Positions 1 to 7,168 of a DNA stretch of 10,238 nt are shown here, one piece after another (within the stretch, counting starts at the first letter, position 1; every line of letters starts with the position of its first letter). The translations under genes and the position numbers were made by a program. Under the pieces are notes generated by a model. It was given only the letters and a program-made list of their open reading frames with translations. It did not search any database and was not told where the DNA came from. The stretch is from an uncultured Mycoplasmatales bacterium (lineage in GTDB: Bacteria > Bacillota_I > Bacilli_A > Mycoplasmatales > Mycoplasmoidaceae). The stretch lies in assembly GCA_910578525.1 (NCBI GenBank), contig CAJTRF010000011.1, positions 12,680 through 22,917 of the forward strand, given 5' to 3'.

Positions 1-23
1 AGAAAAAATAAATAAAAAATTTA

Positions 24-53
24 TGGGTCTTCAAGGGAGATTCGAACTCTCAC
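24..53 (-). other. tRNA 3'-end fragment, probable attachment site (attL/attR-like)
   Basis: Read on the minus strand, this stretch is a T-arm (loop TTCGAAT between GAGAG and CTCCC), then TTGAAGA, C and an encoded CCA, followed by a T-rich run. That is the 3' end of a tRNA gene. The rest of the cloverleaf should lie at about 54-97, but there is only A/T-rich sequence with no anticodon or D arm. The T-stem has one A-C mismatch at its outer part, as if homology to the real tRNA starts just inside it. The fragment's 5' side faces the phage-like genes, as expected where an element integrated into a tRNA and left a duplicated 3' end. The discriminator would be C, as in bacterial tRNA-His, but I do not assign identity. 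No integrase lies in the window. Confidence 0.6.
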
Positions 54-139
54 AAAAAAAGAGACTTTTTTATAACTGTTTACCTTAAATAATTTTAAGA
101 ATTTATTAATAATTTATCACATCAGCATAAAATATATTA

Positions 140-154
140 ACAATATACTATTGT
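140..154. repeat. Inverted repeat ACAATA-N3-TATTGT
   Basis: Perfect 6-base arms around TAC. It contains TATACTAT, which recurs in the palindrome at 224-235. Possible operator or origin element, but short dyads are easily formed by chance in such AT-rich DNA. Confidence 0.35.
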
Positions 155-213
155 ATTAATATATAATCTATTACTATAAAATATAGAAATATTATAATAT
201 AACCATCTAAAAA

Positions 214-271
214 AGTTAGAATAATAGTATACTATCCTACCATTATTCCAATCACTATATAGTTTCTAACT
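214..271. repeat. Nested inverted repeats upstream of the initiator gene
   Basis: Outer arms AGTTAGAA (214-221) and TTCTAACT (264-271) enclose GAATAAT (219-225) / ATTATTC (242-248) and the perfect 12-base palindrome ATAGTATACTAT (224-235). The stacking of several dyads in under 60 bases is more than expected from base composition alone. It could bind a repressor or the initiator, or form a cruciform. Confidence 0.4.
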
Positions 272-291
272 AATAAAATAATGAAACTATA
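258..291. repeat. Inverted repeat TATAGTTTC-N16-GAAACTATA
   Basis: Perfect 9-base arms at 258-266 and 283-291 separated by 16 bases. It overlaps the outer arm of the neighbouring nested repeat, so the two structures would be mutually exclusive. It lies about 220 bases upstream of the initiator reading frame. Function unknown; operator or origin element possible. Confidence 0.4.
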
Positions 292-499
292 AATAAATCT
301 TATTTATCATATAGTTGTATACTTTGTCACTGTAGATTACTTTTTTATCCAAAGGTTACAATTCACGGAGAGAAATAAATAAAATTGGAGAGAAAATTCA
401 AAAAAATAACAAAAAATTATGAAAAAATGGAAACTAATAAAAAACGAAAGAAATTTAAAAAATGCCTAGAATATATTTATTTTTAACCTGATAAAATAC

Positions 500-507
500 G
501 GAGAGAA
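500..507 (+). promoter_or_regulatory. Shine-Dalgarno-like GGAGAGAA for the initiator gene
   Basis: A purine-rich GGAGAGAA (then G) sits 4 bases before an ATA codon at 512 and 10 bases before an ATT codon at 518, both in frame with the initiator. It is the third copy of the same octamer in this leader. Its position argues that translation starts close by, although no ATG is available there. Confidence 0.45.
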
Positions 508-511
508 GTTT

Positions 512-1900
512 ATAAAAATTAGTTATTTAAAACTTCTGGCGACCGAAAAGATATTAATTACAGAAATTAAATCTCTGGAAGGAGATGAAGGTTGTTATGC
601 TAGCAATGAATATCTAGCTAAATTCCTTCAGTTATCGGAAGGTACCATTAGAAATACCATATCTAAACTTAAGAAAAAGAATTATATTATAGATAATAGT
701 AACAATACCAATAGTAATAGATTACTATTGGTTAATGATAATACAGAAGATTACTTAAACGAATTAAAACACAACAATAGGGAATTATATGAAACCATAA
801 AAGTATCCTATGATATTAAATATCAGGATATGGTAGAAAATAATACTAACATTGATAATAACAATAGCAGTAATAACAAAAATAATTCAATTATAGATTA
901 TAGTAATATTAGTAAAAAAGATAAAGAAGAAATAATAATTAACTATGAAATTAATTCAGTTAATGTGAATAATAACAACATTGATCTTAAACAAGAAAAA
1001 AATGATTACCAATTAAATCATGAAAATGTGATTAAGCTATCACAAAAATGTGATCCTTATATATATAATAATACAAAGAATAGTAATTCTGTTTATGCAG
1101 AAAAAAATTCAGAAAAAAAGAATAAAGAAAAAGAAGATATTAAAGAAAATAAAAAAGAAACAGATTTTAATAAACGAAAAACAATTGAAGTAGAAAAAGT
1201 ATATACCATTAAAAAACAAATCTTTGATACCCTAGTTCCACTACTACTTAATTCTAAAATAAACAGATATAATGAAGAAACAATAAGAAAAATAGTAGCT
1301 AAATTAGTTATAGAGAATAAAAATAATCTAGAGCTACTGTATAAATCAATAAAATATACTTCTAAACTAAAGGATAATAGTAATCCATTAGGAACTATAA
1401 AGAAATGGTTAAATTATAAATTAGATAAGATTAGAAAAAAAGAAGAAAAGGAATTAAAACATAAACAAAAACAAAAAGAAAGAGAAATTAAAACAAAGGA
1501 AGAAATAACCAATCATAGAATGAATTTTATTAATTCCATTAAAAACAATAAGATTAAACAGACATTATTGCTAAATGAACAAAATAATAACTGGAATAAA
1601 GTAATTAATAATCTAACTAAATTATATGGTATTAATCACTACTACAATTGGTTTAATAGAATGTATCTATTTCAAGAACAAAAAATAGATATAGATAATA
1701 ACAGTAATGAAACAATAATAACAATACTTTGTGAAAGTAACTTCATAAAAGATTATATAACAAAAGAATATCTAAAGGGAATAGCTATTAACTATGAAAG
1801 TAAAATATTTATTAGAAAGGGCATCTATGAGTTCTATAAAGATATATTGCCAAATATTAAAGAAATAAAATTAGTAACAATAGAGGAGATATTATCATGA
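512..1900 (+). CDS. Replication initiator-like protein: N-terminal HTH_36, C-terminal DnaA domain-I-like
   Basis: The frame is open from 470 to 1900. The first bacterial-type start is TTG at 728, but it would cut off a clear winged-helix/HTH_36-type domain coded by about 539-690 (residues ~10-60: ILITEIKSLEGD, then YASNEYLAKFLQLSEGTIRN and a KKKNYI turn). This domain is typical of phage replisome organisers and plasmid initiators. I therefore place the start just after the SD-like 500-507, at the near-cognate ATA 512 (462 residues); the exact codon is uncertain. A long Asn/Lys-rich linker follows, then a helical part, a charged K/E coiled-coil-like stretch (~294-334), and a C-terminal segment (~358-417) with the DnaA domain-I pattern: WNKVINNL, YNWF, then ESNFIKDYITKEYLKGI. 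DnaA domain I mediates contacts with DnaB or itself, so the likely role is recruiting host helicase to the element's origin. There is no AAA+ domain. It overlaps the next gene by ATGA. Confidence 0.72.
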   Translation: MKISYLKLLATEKILITEIKSLEGDEGCYASNEYLAKFLQLSEGTIRNTISKLKKKNYIIDNSNNTNSNRLLLVNDNTEDYLNELKHNNRELYETIKVSYDIKYQDMVENNTNIDNNNSSNNKNNSIIDYSNISKKDKEEIIINYEINSVNVNNNNIDLKQEKNDYQLNHENVIKLSQKCDPYIYNNTKNSNSVYAEKNSEKKNKEKEDIKENKKETDFNKRKTIEVEKVYTIKKQIFDTLVPLLLNSKINRYNEETIRKIVAKLVIENKNNLELLYKSIKYTSKLKDNSNPLGTIKKWLNYKLDKIRKKEEKELKHKQKQKEREIKTKEEITNHRMNFINSIKNNKIKQTLLLNEQNNNWNKVINNLTKLYGINHYYNWFNRMYLFQEQKIDIDNNSNETIITILCESNFIKDYITKEYLKGIAINYESKIFIRKGIYEFYKDILPNIKEIKLVTIEEILS

Positions 1901-2397
1901 ATAAAAAAAGAATTAGTCCAATAGAAAAAATAGTATTTGATACGGAAATAGATCTTAAACCTCAAAAGAAGCAATCTATTAGAAAGCATACAGATCTACA
2001 AAAACTATTTGAAAAGAAAATAATAGATGGAGATCAGCTATATGCAGGAGAAAGATTAGCTTTAGATTATGAGAATAGCTTTCACTATAATTCTTCTACA
2101 AGTTTATTGTTATTGGAAAAGAATAATAATAAAAATAAATCTAAATCTAAAATAACTATAGATAAATCCCTTATTCAAAATATCTATTCCTATGATAGTT
2201 ATCATAAAGCCATAATGTCCATAGATAACGTAATAACAAGAGATATAGTTATTAAATTCTGTATAGATAATATCCCTCTAACAAAACTAGATAAACAGTT
2301 GGGTAATAAGTATGGAGCTGCAGAAATAAGATTGTGGTATGGTTTGAAGCAGCTGGTAGAGTTTTATAGGGGAAGAAGAGAAGAGTTTAAAGATTAA
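1897..2397 (+). CDS. DUF6456-like protein, possible phage regulator
   Basis: 166 residues, translationally coupled to the initiator through an ATGA overlap, with a good SD (AGGAG about 9 bases before ATG). The middle has a segment like DLQKLFEKKIIDGDQLYAGE, and the C-terminal half (~110-165) reads as a helical domain: VITRDIVIKFCIDN, LTKLDKQLG, then a hydrophobic helix ending in RLWYGLKQLVEFYRG. The order (an AGERL..DYE block, a vl.d.C helix, an L..L...G turn and a final L..L...Y helix) resembles DUF6456, found in alphaproteobacteria and their phages. That domain is of unknown function; its layout next to replication or control genes suggests DNA binding or late regulation, which is inference. 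A low-complexity NNNKNKSKSK stretch separates the two halves. Confidence 0.55.
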   Translation: MNKKRISPIEKIVFDTEIDLKPQKKQSIRKHTDLQKLFEKKIIDGDQLYAGERLALDYENSFHYNSSTSLLLLEKNNNKNKSKSKITIDKSLIQNIYSYDSYHKAIMSIDNVITRDIVIKFCIDNIPLTKLDKQLGNKYGAAEIRLWYGLKQLVEFYRGRREEFKD

Positions 2398-2650
2398 AGA
2401 AATATATATATTGATAAATGATTTATTTTATTTCTGTGTTATTTAAATTATTCAATAACTAACTTAAAACTGTAAATAATTAATTAGTATTTTATATGTT
2501 AATAACAATGTATAATAATTATTGTTGCTGTACAAATATACCCTTGTAAAATAAAATTTATGGTCTAGTATAAAAATCATAATTGATAGTTATGTCAATA
2601 GTTCTTAGATCAATCAAATAATTTTATTATTTTTTAGTTATTATTTTTCT
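2398..2650. other. Intergenic region, possible promoter for the downstream block
   Basis: 253 AT-rich bases without a credible gene. The only promoter-like match is weak: TTGTAA at 2544-2549 with TAGTAT at 2566-2571 (spacing 16) or TATAAA at 2569-2574 (spacing 19). A 6-base dyad AACAAT (2504-2509) / ATTGTT (2521-2526) lies upstream. No strong terminator (GC-rich stem plus T run) is visible. Confidence 0.3.
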
Positions 2651-3187
2651 ATGTTAAAGTTATACTTTAATAGCTATAAAGGTAACGATATTAGTTTTGA
2701 GGATAAACTAATCATACTTAGCAAATTAGAAAAGGAATTTAAAAATTCTACTATAGGTCCTAATTATCAAAATAATTATGACATAACAACAATAGCTAAA
2801 TTAAATTACTATATAAACTGTTATAATCGAAAGATAAATAGTAATTTTGATTTATACTATAACTATAAAGATTTTGTAGATTACATTAAATCCAGAATAA
2901 AAAGAAAGATTAGTATAAATAAAAGAATATCTTCTTCCTATTATCATAAAAAAGGAAAGAAAACAAAAGAAATTACTACTAATAAAAATAGTAATGATGA
3001 TAATAACTACAATATAATTGATCTACTAGATAAATTGACGACGAAACAACTAAAAGAACTACAGGATAAATTAGAAATACCAGATAACTTCCTAAAGAGT
3101 TGGAAGTTTAAATTGTGGAAACCATCCAACAAAATAAAAAAACAAATAATTCAAATGATAAATATAAATGATTGGATTACTAAATAG
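2651..3187 (+). CDS. Hypothetical protein
   Basis: 178 residues; I do not recognise it. It is Asn-, Lys- and Tyr-rich and strongly basic (for example YIKSRIKRKISINKR near 88-102), has no signal peptide or membrane segment, and has an Asn/Asp-rich linker around 112-122. This is followed by a helical C-terminal part: LLDKLTTKQLKELQDKLEIP, then a Trp-containing basic tail (KSWKFKLWKPSNKIKKQ). The basic charge and position before a methyltransferase and terminase fit a DNA-binding phage protein, but nothing identifies it. There is no SD before the ATG. The gap to the next gene is only 27 bases, so the two are probably co-transcribed. Confidence 0.6.
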   Translation: MLKLYFNSYKGNDISFEDKLIILSKLEKEFKNSTIGPNYQNNYDITTIAKLNYYINCYNRKINSNFDLYYNYKDFVDYIKSRIKRKISINKRISSSYYHKKGKKTKEITTNKNSNDDNNYNIIDLLDKLTTKQLKELQDKLEIPDNFLKSWKFKLWKPSNKIKKQIIQMININDWITK

Positions 3188-3214
3188 AGTAGATAATAAT
3201 CTATAAAATAATCA

Positions 3215-3922
3215 ATGAACTACAGAAATATAATACAGTTAGGTAAACACAGATTAATGTGTGGAAATAGTACTGATATTAATGATATTCAATTATTATT
3301 AAACGGTATTAAAGCAGATATGGTATTTATAGATCCTCCTTATGGTATAAATTATAAGGGTTGTAGATATGATTTAGGGAAGAAGAAGCAAATTAAAATA
3401 GACGATGACTATACTAAACTAAATACAGCTAAACTATTGGATAATACAATATTAAGAGCTGCCAAACCATTAGCGGATATTTATATTTGTGTATCGCCTA
3501 TCAGACAGAAGATATATCTAGATTATTTGGATAGCATAAATAGAACTCCAGATGCGGTAATAGTTTGGGATAAAAATAGTATGGGTATGGGATATATGAA
3601 ATACAGAAGAAGATGTGAATTTATATTGTATTCCAAAGGTAAACCTTTCCGAAGAAATGAAGATAGTAGTGACATGGATCTATGGTCTATTCCTAAGGAT
3701 AATATACGAAACTATAAGCATCCTAATCAAAAACCCATAGCATTAGCCAAAAGAGCTATAATTAATTCTTCTAAGGAGAATGATATAATACTTGATACCT
3801 TTGGAGGATCAGGTTCAACTCTTTTAGCTTGTGAAGAAACCAATAGAATATGTTATATGATGGAAATAGATCCTAACTATTGTGATATAATTCTGGAAAG
3901 GTATAAGAATTATGTGAAATAA
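3215..3922 (+). CDS. Site-specific DNA methyltransferase (N6_N4_Mtase type)
   Basis: 235 residues. It shows motif IV DPPY (D40-P41-P42-Y43, in VFIDPPYGINY), and near the C-terminus HPNQKP followed by DTFGGSGST (194-202), the motif I S-adenosylmethionine site. Motif IV before motif I is the beta-class order of the N6_N4_Mtase family, which methylates adenine N6 or cytosine N4. The opening LGKHRLMCGNSTD is what normally follows the ParB-like domain in phage ParB-methylase fusions, so this looks like a stand-alone version of that methylase half. No restriction endonuclase is adjacent, so it is probably an orphan modification enzyme protecting element DNA or altering regulation. Target sequence cannot be read from the window. 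The next gene starts one base after its stop. Confidence 0.9.
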   Translation: MNYRNIIQLGKHRLMCGNSTDINDIQLLLNGIKADMVFIDPPYGINYKGCRYDLGKKKQIKIDDDYTKLNTAKLLDNTILRAAKPLADIYICVSPIRQKIYLDYLDSINRTPDAVIVWDKNSMGMGYMKYRRRCEFILYSKGKPFRRNEDSSDMDLWSIPKDNIRNYKHPNQKPIALAKRAIINSSKENDIILDTFGGSGSTLLACEETNRICYMMEIDPNYCDIILERYKNYVK

Positions 3923-3923
3923 A

Positions 3924-5459
3924 TTGAATAGCAAAAACAATAAATTACTAACCTTCCTACTCTCAAACCCAGTTGAGAGTAGTTTTATTCTAAGGAGTAA
4001 CTTTAGATTATTTATTAAGATATTCCATTCCTATATCTTTGGTAAGGAGTTTATCTTTAAAGATTTCCATCTAAAAATAATTAAGGCTATAGAGAATTTA
4101 GTATATGGTAATGATAGTAATAGCAGAAAGAATAATCTAGCAATAGCTATACCACCTAGATGGGGAAAGAGTGCAATAGTTAAATATGCTATAGCTTGGT
4201 TCTACAGTATAAATAAAGATTGTAATAATATCTATACCAGCTACTCGGATGGATTAGTACTAAAGTTCAGTAAAGAGATTAGAGATATAATTAATTCTGA
4301 ATTATATAAATTGTTATTTAACATTGAATTGGAGAAAGATACCAAATCCAAAAGAAGATGGAAAATAAAAGATGGAGGTGAATTATATTCGGTAGCTTTA
4401 GGAGGTTCCATAACTGGTAATGGAGCAGGTATTATAGATAATGATACCAATATATTTGGCGGAGCACTCATCATAGATGATCCTCTTAAGGCGGATGATT
4501 TTAAAAGTGAAATAGCAAGACAAAATTCAATAGATTACTATCTCTATACTCTAAAGTCTAGATTAAATAATCCTAATAGAACTCCTATCATATTAATAAT
4601 GCAGAGGTTACATAGGGAAGATCTGATAGGTTATATCAAAACTAATGAAATTGATAAATGGAATCTAATAGAAGTAAGAGCAATAGATGAAGAAACTAAC
4701 ATAGCTACCTGGTCTGAGAAGTATAACCGAGAACAACTAAAAAAGATAAAAGAATTAAGTCCTTTTTACTTCTATTCACAACTACAGCAGGAACCAATAC
4801 AGTTAGGTGGAACTCTAATAAAGACTCAATGGTTCAGAAGATATAAAGAAGTAAATGAAAGATATAGACTATTATATATAGTTTGTGATACAGCATTTAG
4901 TAGTAAAACTAGTGCTGATAATTCTGCATTTATCTTGGTAGGTATTACTCTAGAGAATAATGATTTACATATATTAGATATGTATGTAGGTAAGATGGAT
5001 TTTGTAGAACTAAAGAATAATCTCATTAACTTCTACCATAAGAATAATAGTATTTACTCTAGGTATAACACTATATCTTCAATATACATAGAAAATAAAG
5101 CATCAGGGCAATCACTAATACAGGAGTTAAGTTATAATAGTAGATTACCAATTAGAGAATTATATCCTACCTACTATAATAGTAGACTAAAGAAAGAACA
5201 AACCAGTGATAAGTATACTAGATATCTTGAAATATCTAGCGATATAGAAGCAGGACATGTATATCTACCGGAACAAGCGGATTGGGTATTAGATTTCCTA
5301 TCGGAATGTGAATCTTTTGATGGATTGGGAAGCTATAGAGATGATAGGATAGATTGTCTTATCTATGCTCTGAAGGTTAGAAGACAGATACTTAATAATG
5401 ATAATAATATAGATTGGAATAAATCACTAGATGAATTCAGAAAACACATTAACCATTAG
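3924..5459 (+). CDS. terL: Phage terminase large subunit (ATPase and nuclease)
   Basis: 511 residues, a normal TerL length. The N-terminal packaging ATPase has a Walker A-like PPRWGKS (77-83), hydrophobic Walker B ALIIDD (181-186) and a coupling-type segment IILIMQRLHREDL (222-234). The C-terminal RNase H-fold nuclease shows its three acidic positions: VCDTAF (D322), IYIENKASGQ (E390) and DDRIDCLIYAL (D477). It pumps DNA into the procapsid and cuts concatemers, working with the small subunit and portal. The start is TTG at 3924, one base after the methyltransferase stop, with no SD; the next in-frame ATG is far downstream inside the ATPase, so TTG is preferred and coupling to the upstream gene is likely. 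Its end overlaps the next gene by 29 bases. No sign of damage. Confidence 0.93.
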   Translation: MNSKNNKLLTFLLSNPVESSFILRSNFRLFIKIFHSYIFGKEFIFKDFHLKIIKAIENLVYGNDSNSRKNNLAIAIPPRWGKSAIVKYAIAWFYSINKDCNNIYTSYSDGLVLKFSKEIRDIINSELYKLLFNIELEKDTKSKRRWKIKDGGELYSVALGGSITGNGAGIIDNDTNIFGGALIIDDPLKADDFKSEIARQNSIDYYLYTLKSRLNNPNRTPIILIMQRLHREDLIGYIKTNEIDKWNLIEVRAIDEETNIATWSEKYNREQLKKIKELSPFYFYSQLQQEPIQLGGTLIKTQWFRRYKEVNERYRLLYIVCDTAFSSKTSADNSAFILVGITLENNDLHILDMYVGKMDFVELKNNLINFYHKNNSIYSRYNTISSIYIENKASGQSLIQELSYNSRLPIRELYPTYYNSRLKKEQTSDKYTRYLEISSDIEAGHVYLPEQADWVLDFLSECESFDGLGSYRDDRIDCLIYALKVRRQILNNDNNIDWNKSLDEFRKHINH

Positions 5460-6789
5460 AAAGATAAAACTTAAGGATTTGAGATATTCAGAACATAATC
5501 CTAGAAAAACTACAAAGGAACAGGAACAACATCTTAGAGATAGTTTAACTAAATTTGGAGTTGTTGAACCTATAGTAGTCAATAGTTATCCAACTAGAGA
5601 GAATATAATAGTAGGAGGACATTTTAGAGTTAAGGAATTAAAGAAACTGGGTTATAAATCGGTGGATTGTGTTATGGTTAATCTTAATGAAGATGACGAG
5701 AAAGAACTAAATATACGATTGAACTCTAATACGGGAGACTGGGATTATGAGCTACTAAACAATAATTTTGACTGTGAAGATTTAAAGGATTGGGGATTAG
5801 AATATGATTTTGATGAATATGGTGGTAATAATACCAGTGATAAATTTAATAGTCACTCTAGAGATAATCTAGTTCCTCTTTCCAAAAGATATCTAATACC
5901 TCCATTTAGTGTTATTGATACTAAACAACAATCTTGGCAAGTTAGAAAAAAACAGTGGTTAAACTTAGGTATAAGAAGTGAATTAGGAAGAGATTCCAAT
6001 TTATTATTTTCTAAACATCTTAAGAAGATAACAAAATTACCTAGTACTTCTGTATTTGATGCAGTTCTTTGTGAAGTTATGTATAATTGGTTCTCAAAAG
6101 AAGATGATAGAATACTAGATCCTTTTGCCGGTGGAAGTGTTAGAGGAATAGTAGCTAGTATACTCAAAAGAAATTATACCGGAATAGACCTTAGTGAAAA
6201 ACAGATTAAAGAAAATATTAAACAGATGAATGAGATTATTATATCTAGTGGTAATAATAATAAACATATACCTAATTATCTAATAGGAGATAGTAATAAA
6301 GTATTGAATACACTAGATGATAATAGTTATGATATGCGTCTATCCTGTCCTCCTTACTTTAATCTAGAGAAGTATAGTGATGATAAAGATGATCTATCTG
6401 CTCAAAAGAACTACTCTGAGTTTTTAGTTATTTATGAAAGTATAATAAACAAACTATATAAAAAACTTAGGAATAACAGTTTTGTAGTTTGGGTTATAGG
6501 AGAGGTTAGAGATAAAAAAGATGGTAGTTATTATAATCTAGTTGGAAATACCATAGATATATTCATTAAATCTGGATTTAAATATTATAATGAACTAATA
6601 CTATTAAATTCTATAGTTACAGCAGCTATAAGAGCAAATGGGCAATTTAAATCTACTCGGAAGGTGGTTAAAGTACATCAAAACATATTGGTATTTTTGA
6701 AAGGTAATGCAAAAGAAGCTACCAAAAGGTTAGGTGATGTGGAAGTATTGGATATTAGTAGTGGTAATTATAGTAATGATATTGAATAG
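5431..6789 (+). CDS. ParB/Srx-domain and DNA methyltransferase fusion protein
   Basis: 452 residues. The N-terminus is a ParB/sulfiredoxin-like domain (about 8-95) with LRYSEHNPRKT, FGVVEPIVVN and the hallmark GGHFR (62-66). A linker leads to a block starting PPFSVIDTKQQSWQVRKKQW and ELGRDSNLL, seen in a phage/mobile-element family of ParB-linked methylases. The methyltransferase domain has motif I LDPFAGGSVRG (229-239), LKRNYTGIDLS after it, and a motif IV variant SCPPYF (305-310) in place of DPPY. In this gene motif I precedes motif IV, the reverse of the smaller methyltransferase upstream, so the two enzymes belong to different classes. The CPPY form leaves the choice between N4-cytosine and N6-adenine open. 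It overlaps the terminase gene by 29 bases. Its role is presumably modification of element DNA, perhaps coupled to DNA binding or partition. Confidence 0.87.
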   Translation: MNSENTLTIRKIKLKDLRYSEHNPRKTTKEQEQHLRDSLTKFGVVEPIVVNSYPTRENIIVGGHFRVKELKKLGYKSVDCVMVNLNEDDEKELNIRLNSNTGDWDYELLNNNFDCEDLKDWGLEYDFDEYGGNNTSDKFNSHSRDNLVPLSKRYLIPPFSVIDTKQQSWQVRKKQWLNLGIRSELGRDSNLLFSKHLKKITKLPSTSVFDAVLCEVMYNWFSKEDDRILDPFAGGSVRGIVASILKRNYTGIDLSEKQIKENIKQMNEIIISSGNNNKHIPNYLIGDSNKVLNTLDDNSYDMRLSCPPYFNLEKYSDDKDDLSAQKNYSEFLVIYESIINKLYKKLRNNSFVVWVIGEVRDKKDGSYYNLVGNTIDIFIKSGFKYYNELILLNSIVTAAIRANGQFKSTRKVVKVHQNILVFLKGNAKEATKRLGDVEVLDISSGNYSNDIE

Positions 6790-6802
6790 TATAAATAAAA
6801 TA

Positions 6803-7168
6803 ATGCCAACGGAAAAACAATTAGCTAATCTAAAACCACCAATTAATCTACGAGATGAACAACGAGAAATAAGAAGAAAAGGTGGAATTAAATCTGGAGA
6901 AGTAAGAAGACAATTAAAAACTTTTAAAGAACTTCTCAATGAACAATTATCTGAAGAAAATATAAATAAAAAGACTCTTAAAGAAGCTATAACCAATAGA
7001 CTATTAAAATTAGCTTTAAATGGTAATCTAAAAGCAATAGAAATGGTGAGAGACACCATAGGAGAAAAACCTATAGAAAGACAGGAAATAACTAATAATA
7101 CTCCCGTAAATGTTAAGATAGATCTAAAGAAGCTAAAAAGTATTAGAGATAAATTGGAGAAATATTAA
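6803..7168 (+). CDS. KGG-motif phage protein, probable small terminase-like subunit
   Basis: 121 residues from ATG 6803, 13 bases after the previous stop. The open frame extends to ATG 6734, but that part encodes an isolated hydrophobic run overlapping the methyltransferase gene and does not fit the family, so I reject it. The protein opens with basic REIRRKGGIKSGEVRRQLKT (a KGG-type DNA-binding element), then helices (TFKELLNEQL), ending with LALNGNLKAIEMVRDTIGEK and PIERQE. This pattern is common in short phage proteins annotated as small terminase or packaging-associated. A small subunit recognises the packaging site and delivers DNA to TerL; finding it after TerL rather than before is unusual but not unknown. 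The stop codon directly abuts a toxin-antitoxin remnant, so the C-terminus may have been trimmed. Confidence 0.6.
   Translation: MPTEKQLANLKPPINLRDEQREIRRKGGIKSGEVRRQLKTFKELLNEQLSEENINKKTLKEAITNRLLKLALNGNLKAIEMVRDTIGEKPIERQEITNNTPVNVKIDLKKLKSIRDKLEKY

Larger units (their letters stand above)
54..511. other. Non-coding control region with clustered inverted repeats
   Basis: No credible gene lies here. It is extremely AT-rich and packed with short dyads (given separately), upstream of a replication initiator, so it could hold an origin or operators. Three copies of GGAGAGAA occur at 367-374, 387-394 and 500-507. The last is well placed as a ribosome binding site for the initiator. Two tiny ORFs are visible: a basic 33-codon one starting TTG at 385 (or ATG at 427) and ending at 486, and a 16-codon one from ATG 419 to TAG 467-469. 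Neither has support beyond the open frame. No clear -35/-10 pair was found. Confidence 0.5.

Noticed and set aside
24..97. Complete minus-strand tRNA gene
   Set aside because: Only the T-arm and 3' acceptor strand are present; no D arm, anticodon arm or matching 5' acceptor strand is found where they should be.
467..469. TAG recoded as an amino acid in this element
   Set aside because: Several genes (ends at 3187, 5459, 6789, 8043, 8806, 9592) use TAG as a normal stop at expected protein ends, so general recoding is not supported; local readthrough cannot be excluded.
2504..2526. Terminator after the DUF6456-like gene
   Set aside because: The AACAAT/ATTGTT dyad is short, has no GC in the stem worth noting and no T run; it is likely chance in AT-rich DNA.
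4241..5026. Minus-strand ORFs of 77 and 66 codons opposite the terminase
   Set aside because: They lie wholly inside a well-supported gene on the other strand and have no recognisable domain; they mirror the terminase codons.
6734..6802. Longer N-terminus for the KGG-motif protein with a hydrophobic helix
   Set aside because: The extension overlaps the end of the methyltransferase gene and does not fit the family, whose proteins begin near the ATG at 6803.
5853..7059. Minus-strand ORFs of 104 and 109 codons
   Set aside because: Antisense shadows of the ParB/methyltransferase gene and of the KGG-motif gene, without domain or start signal.
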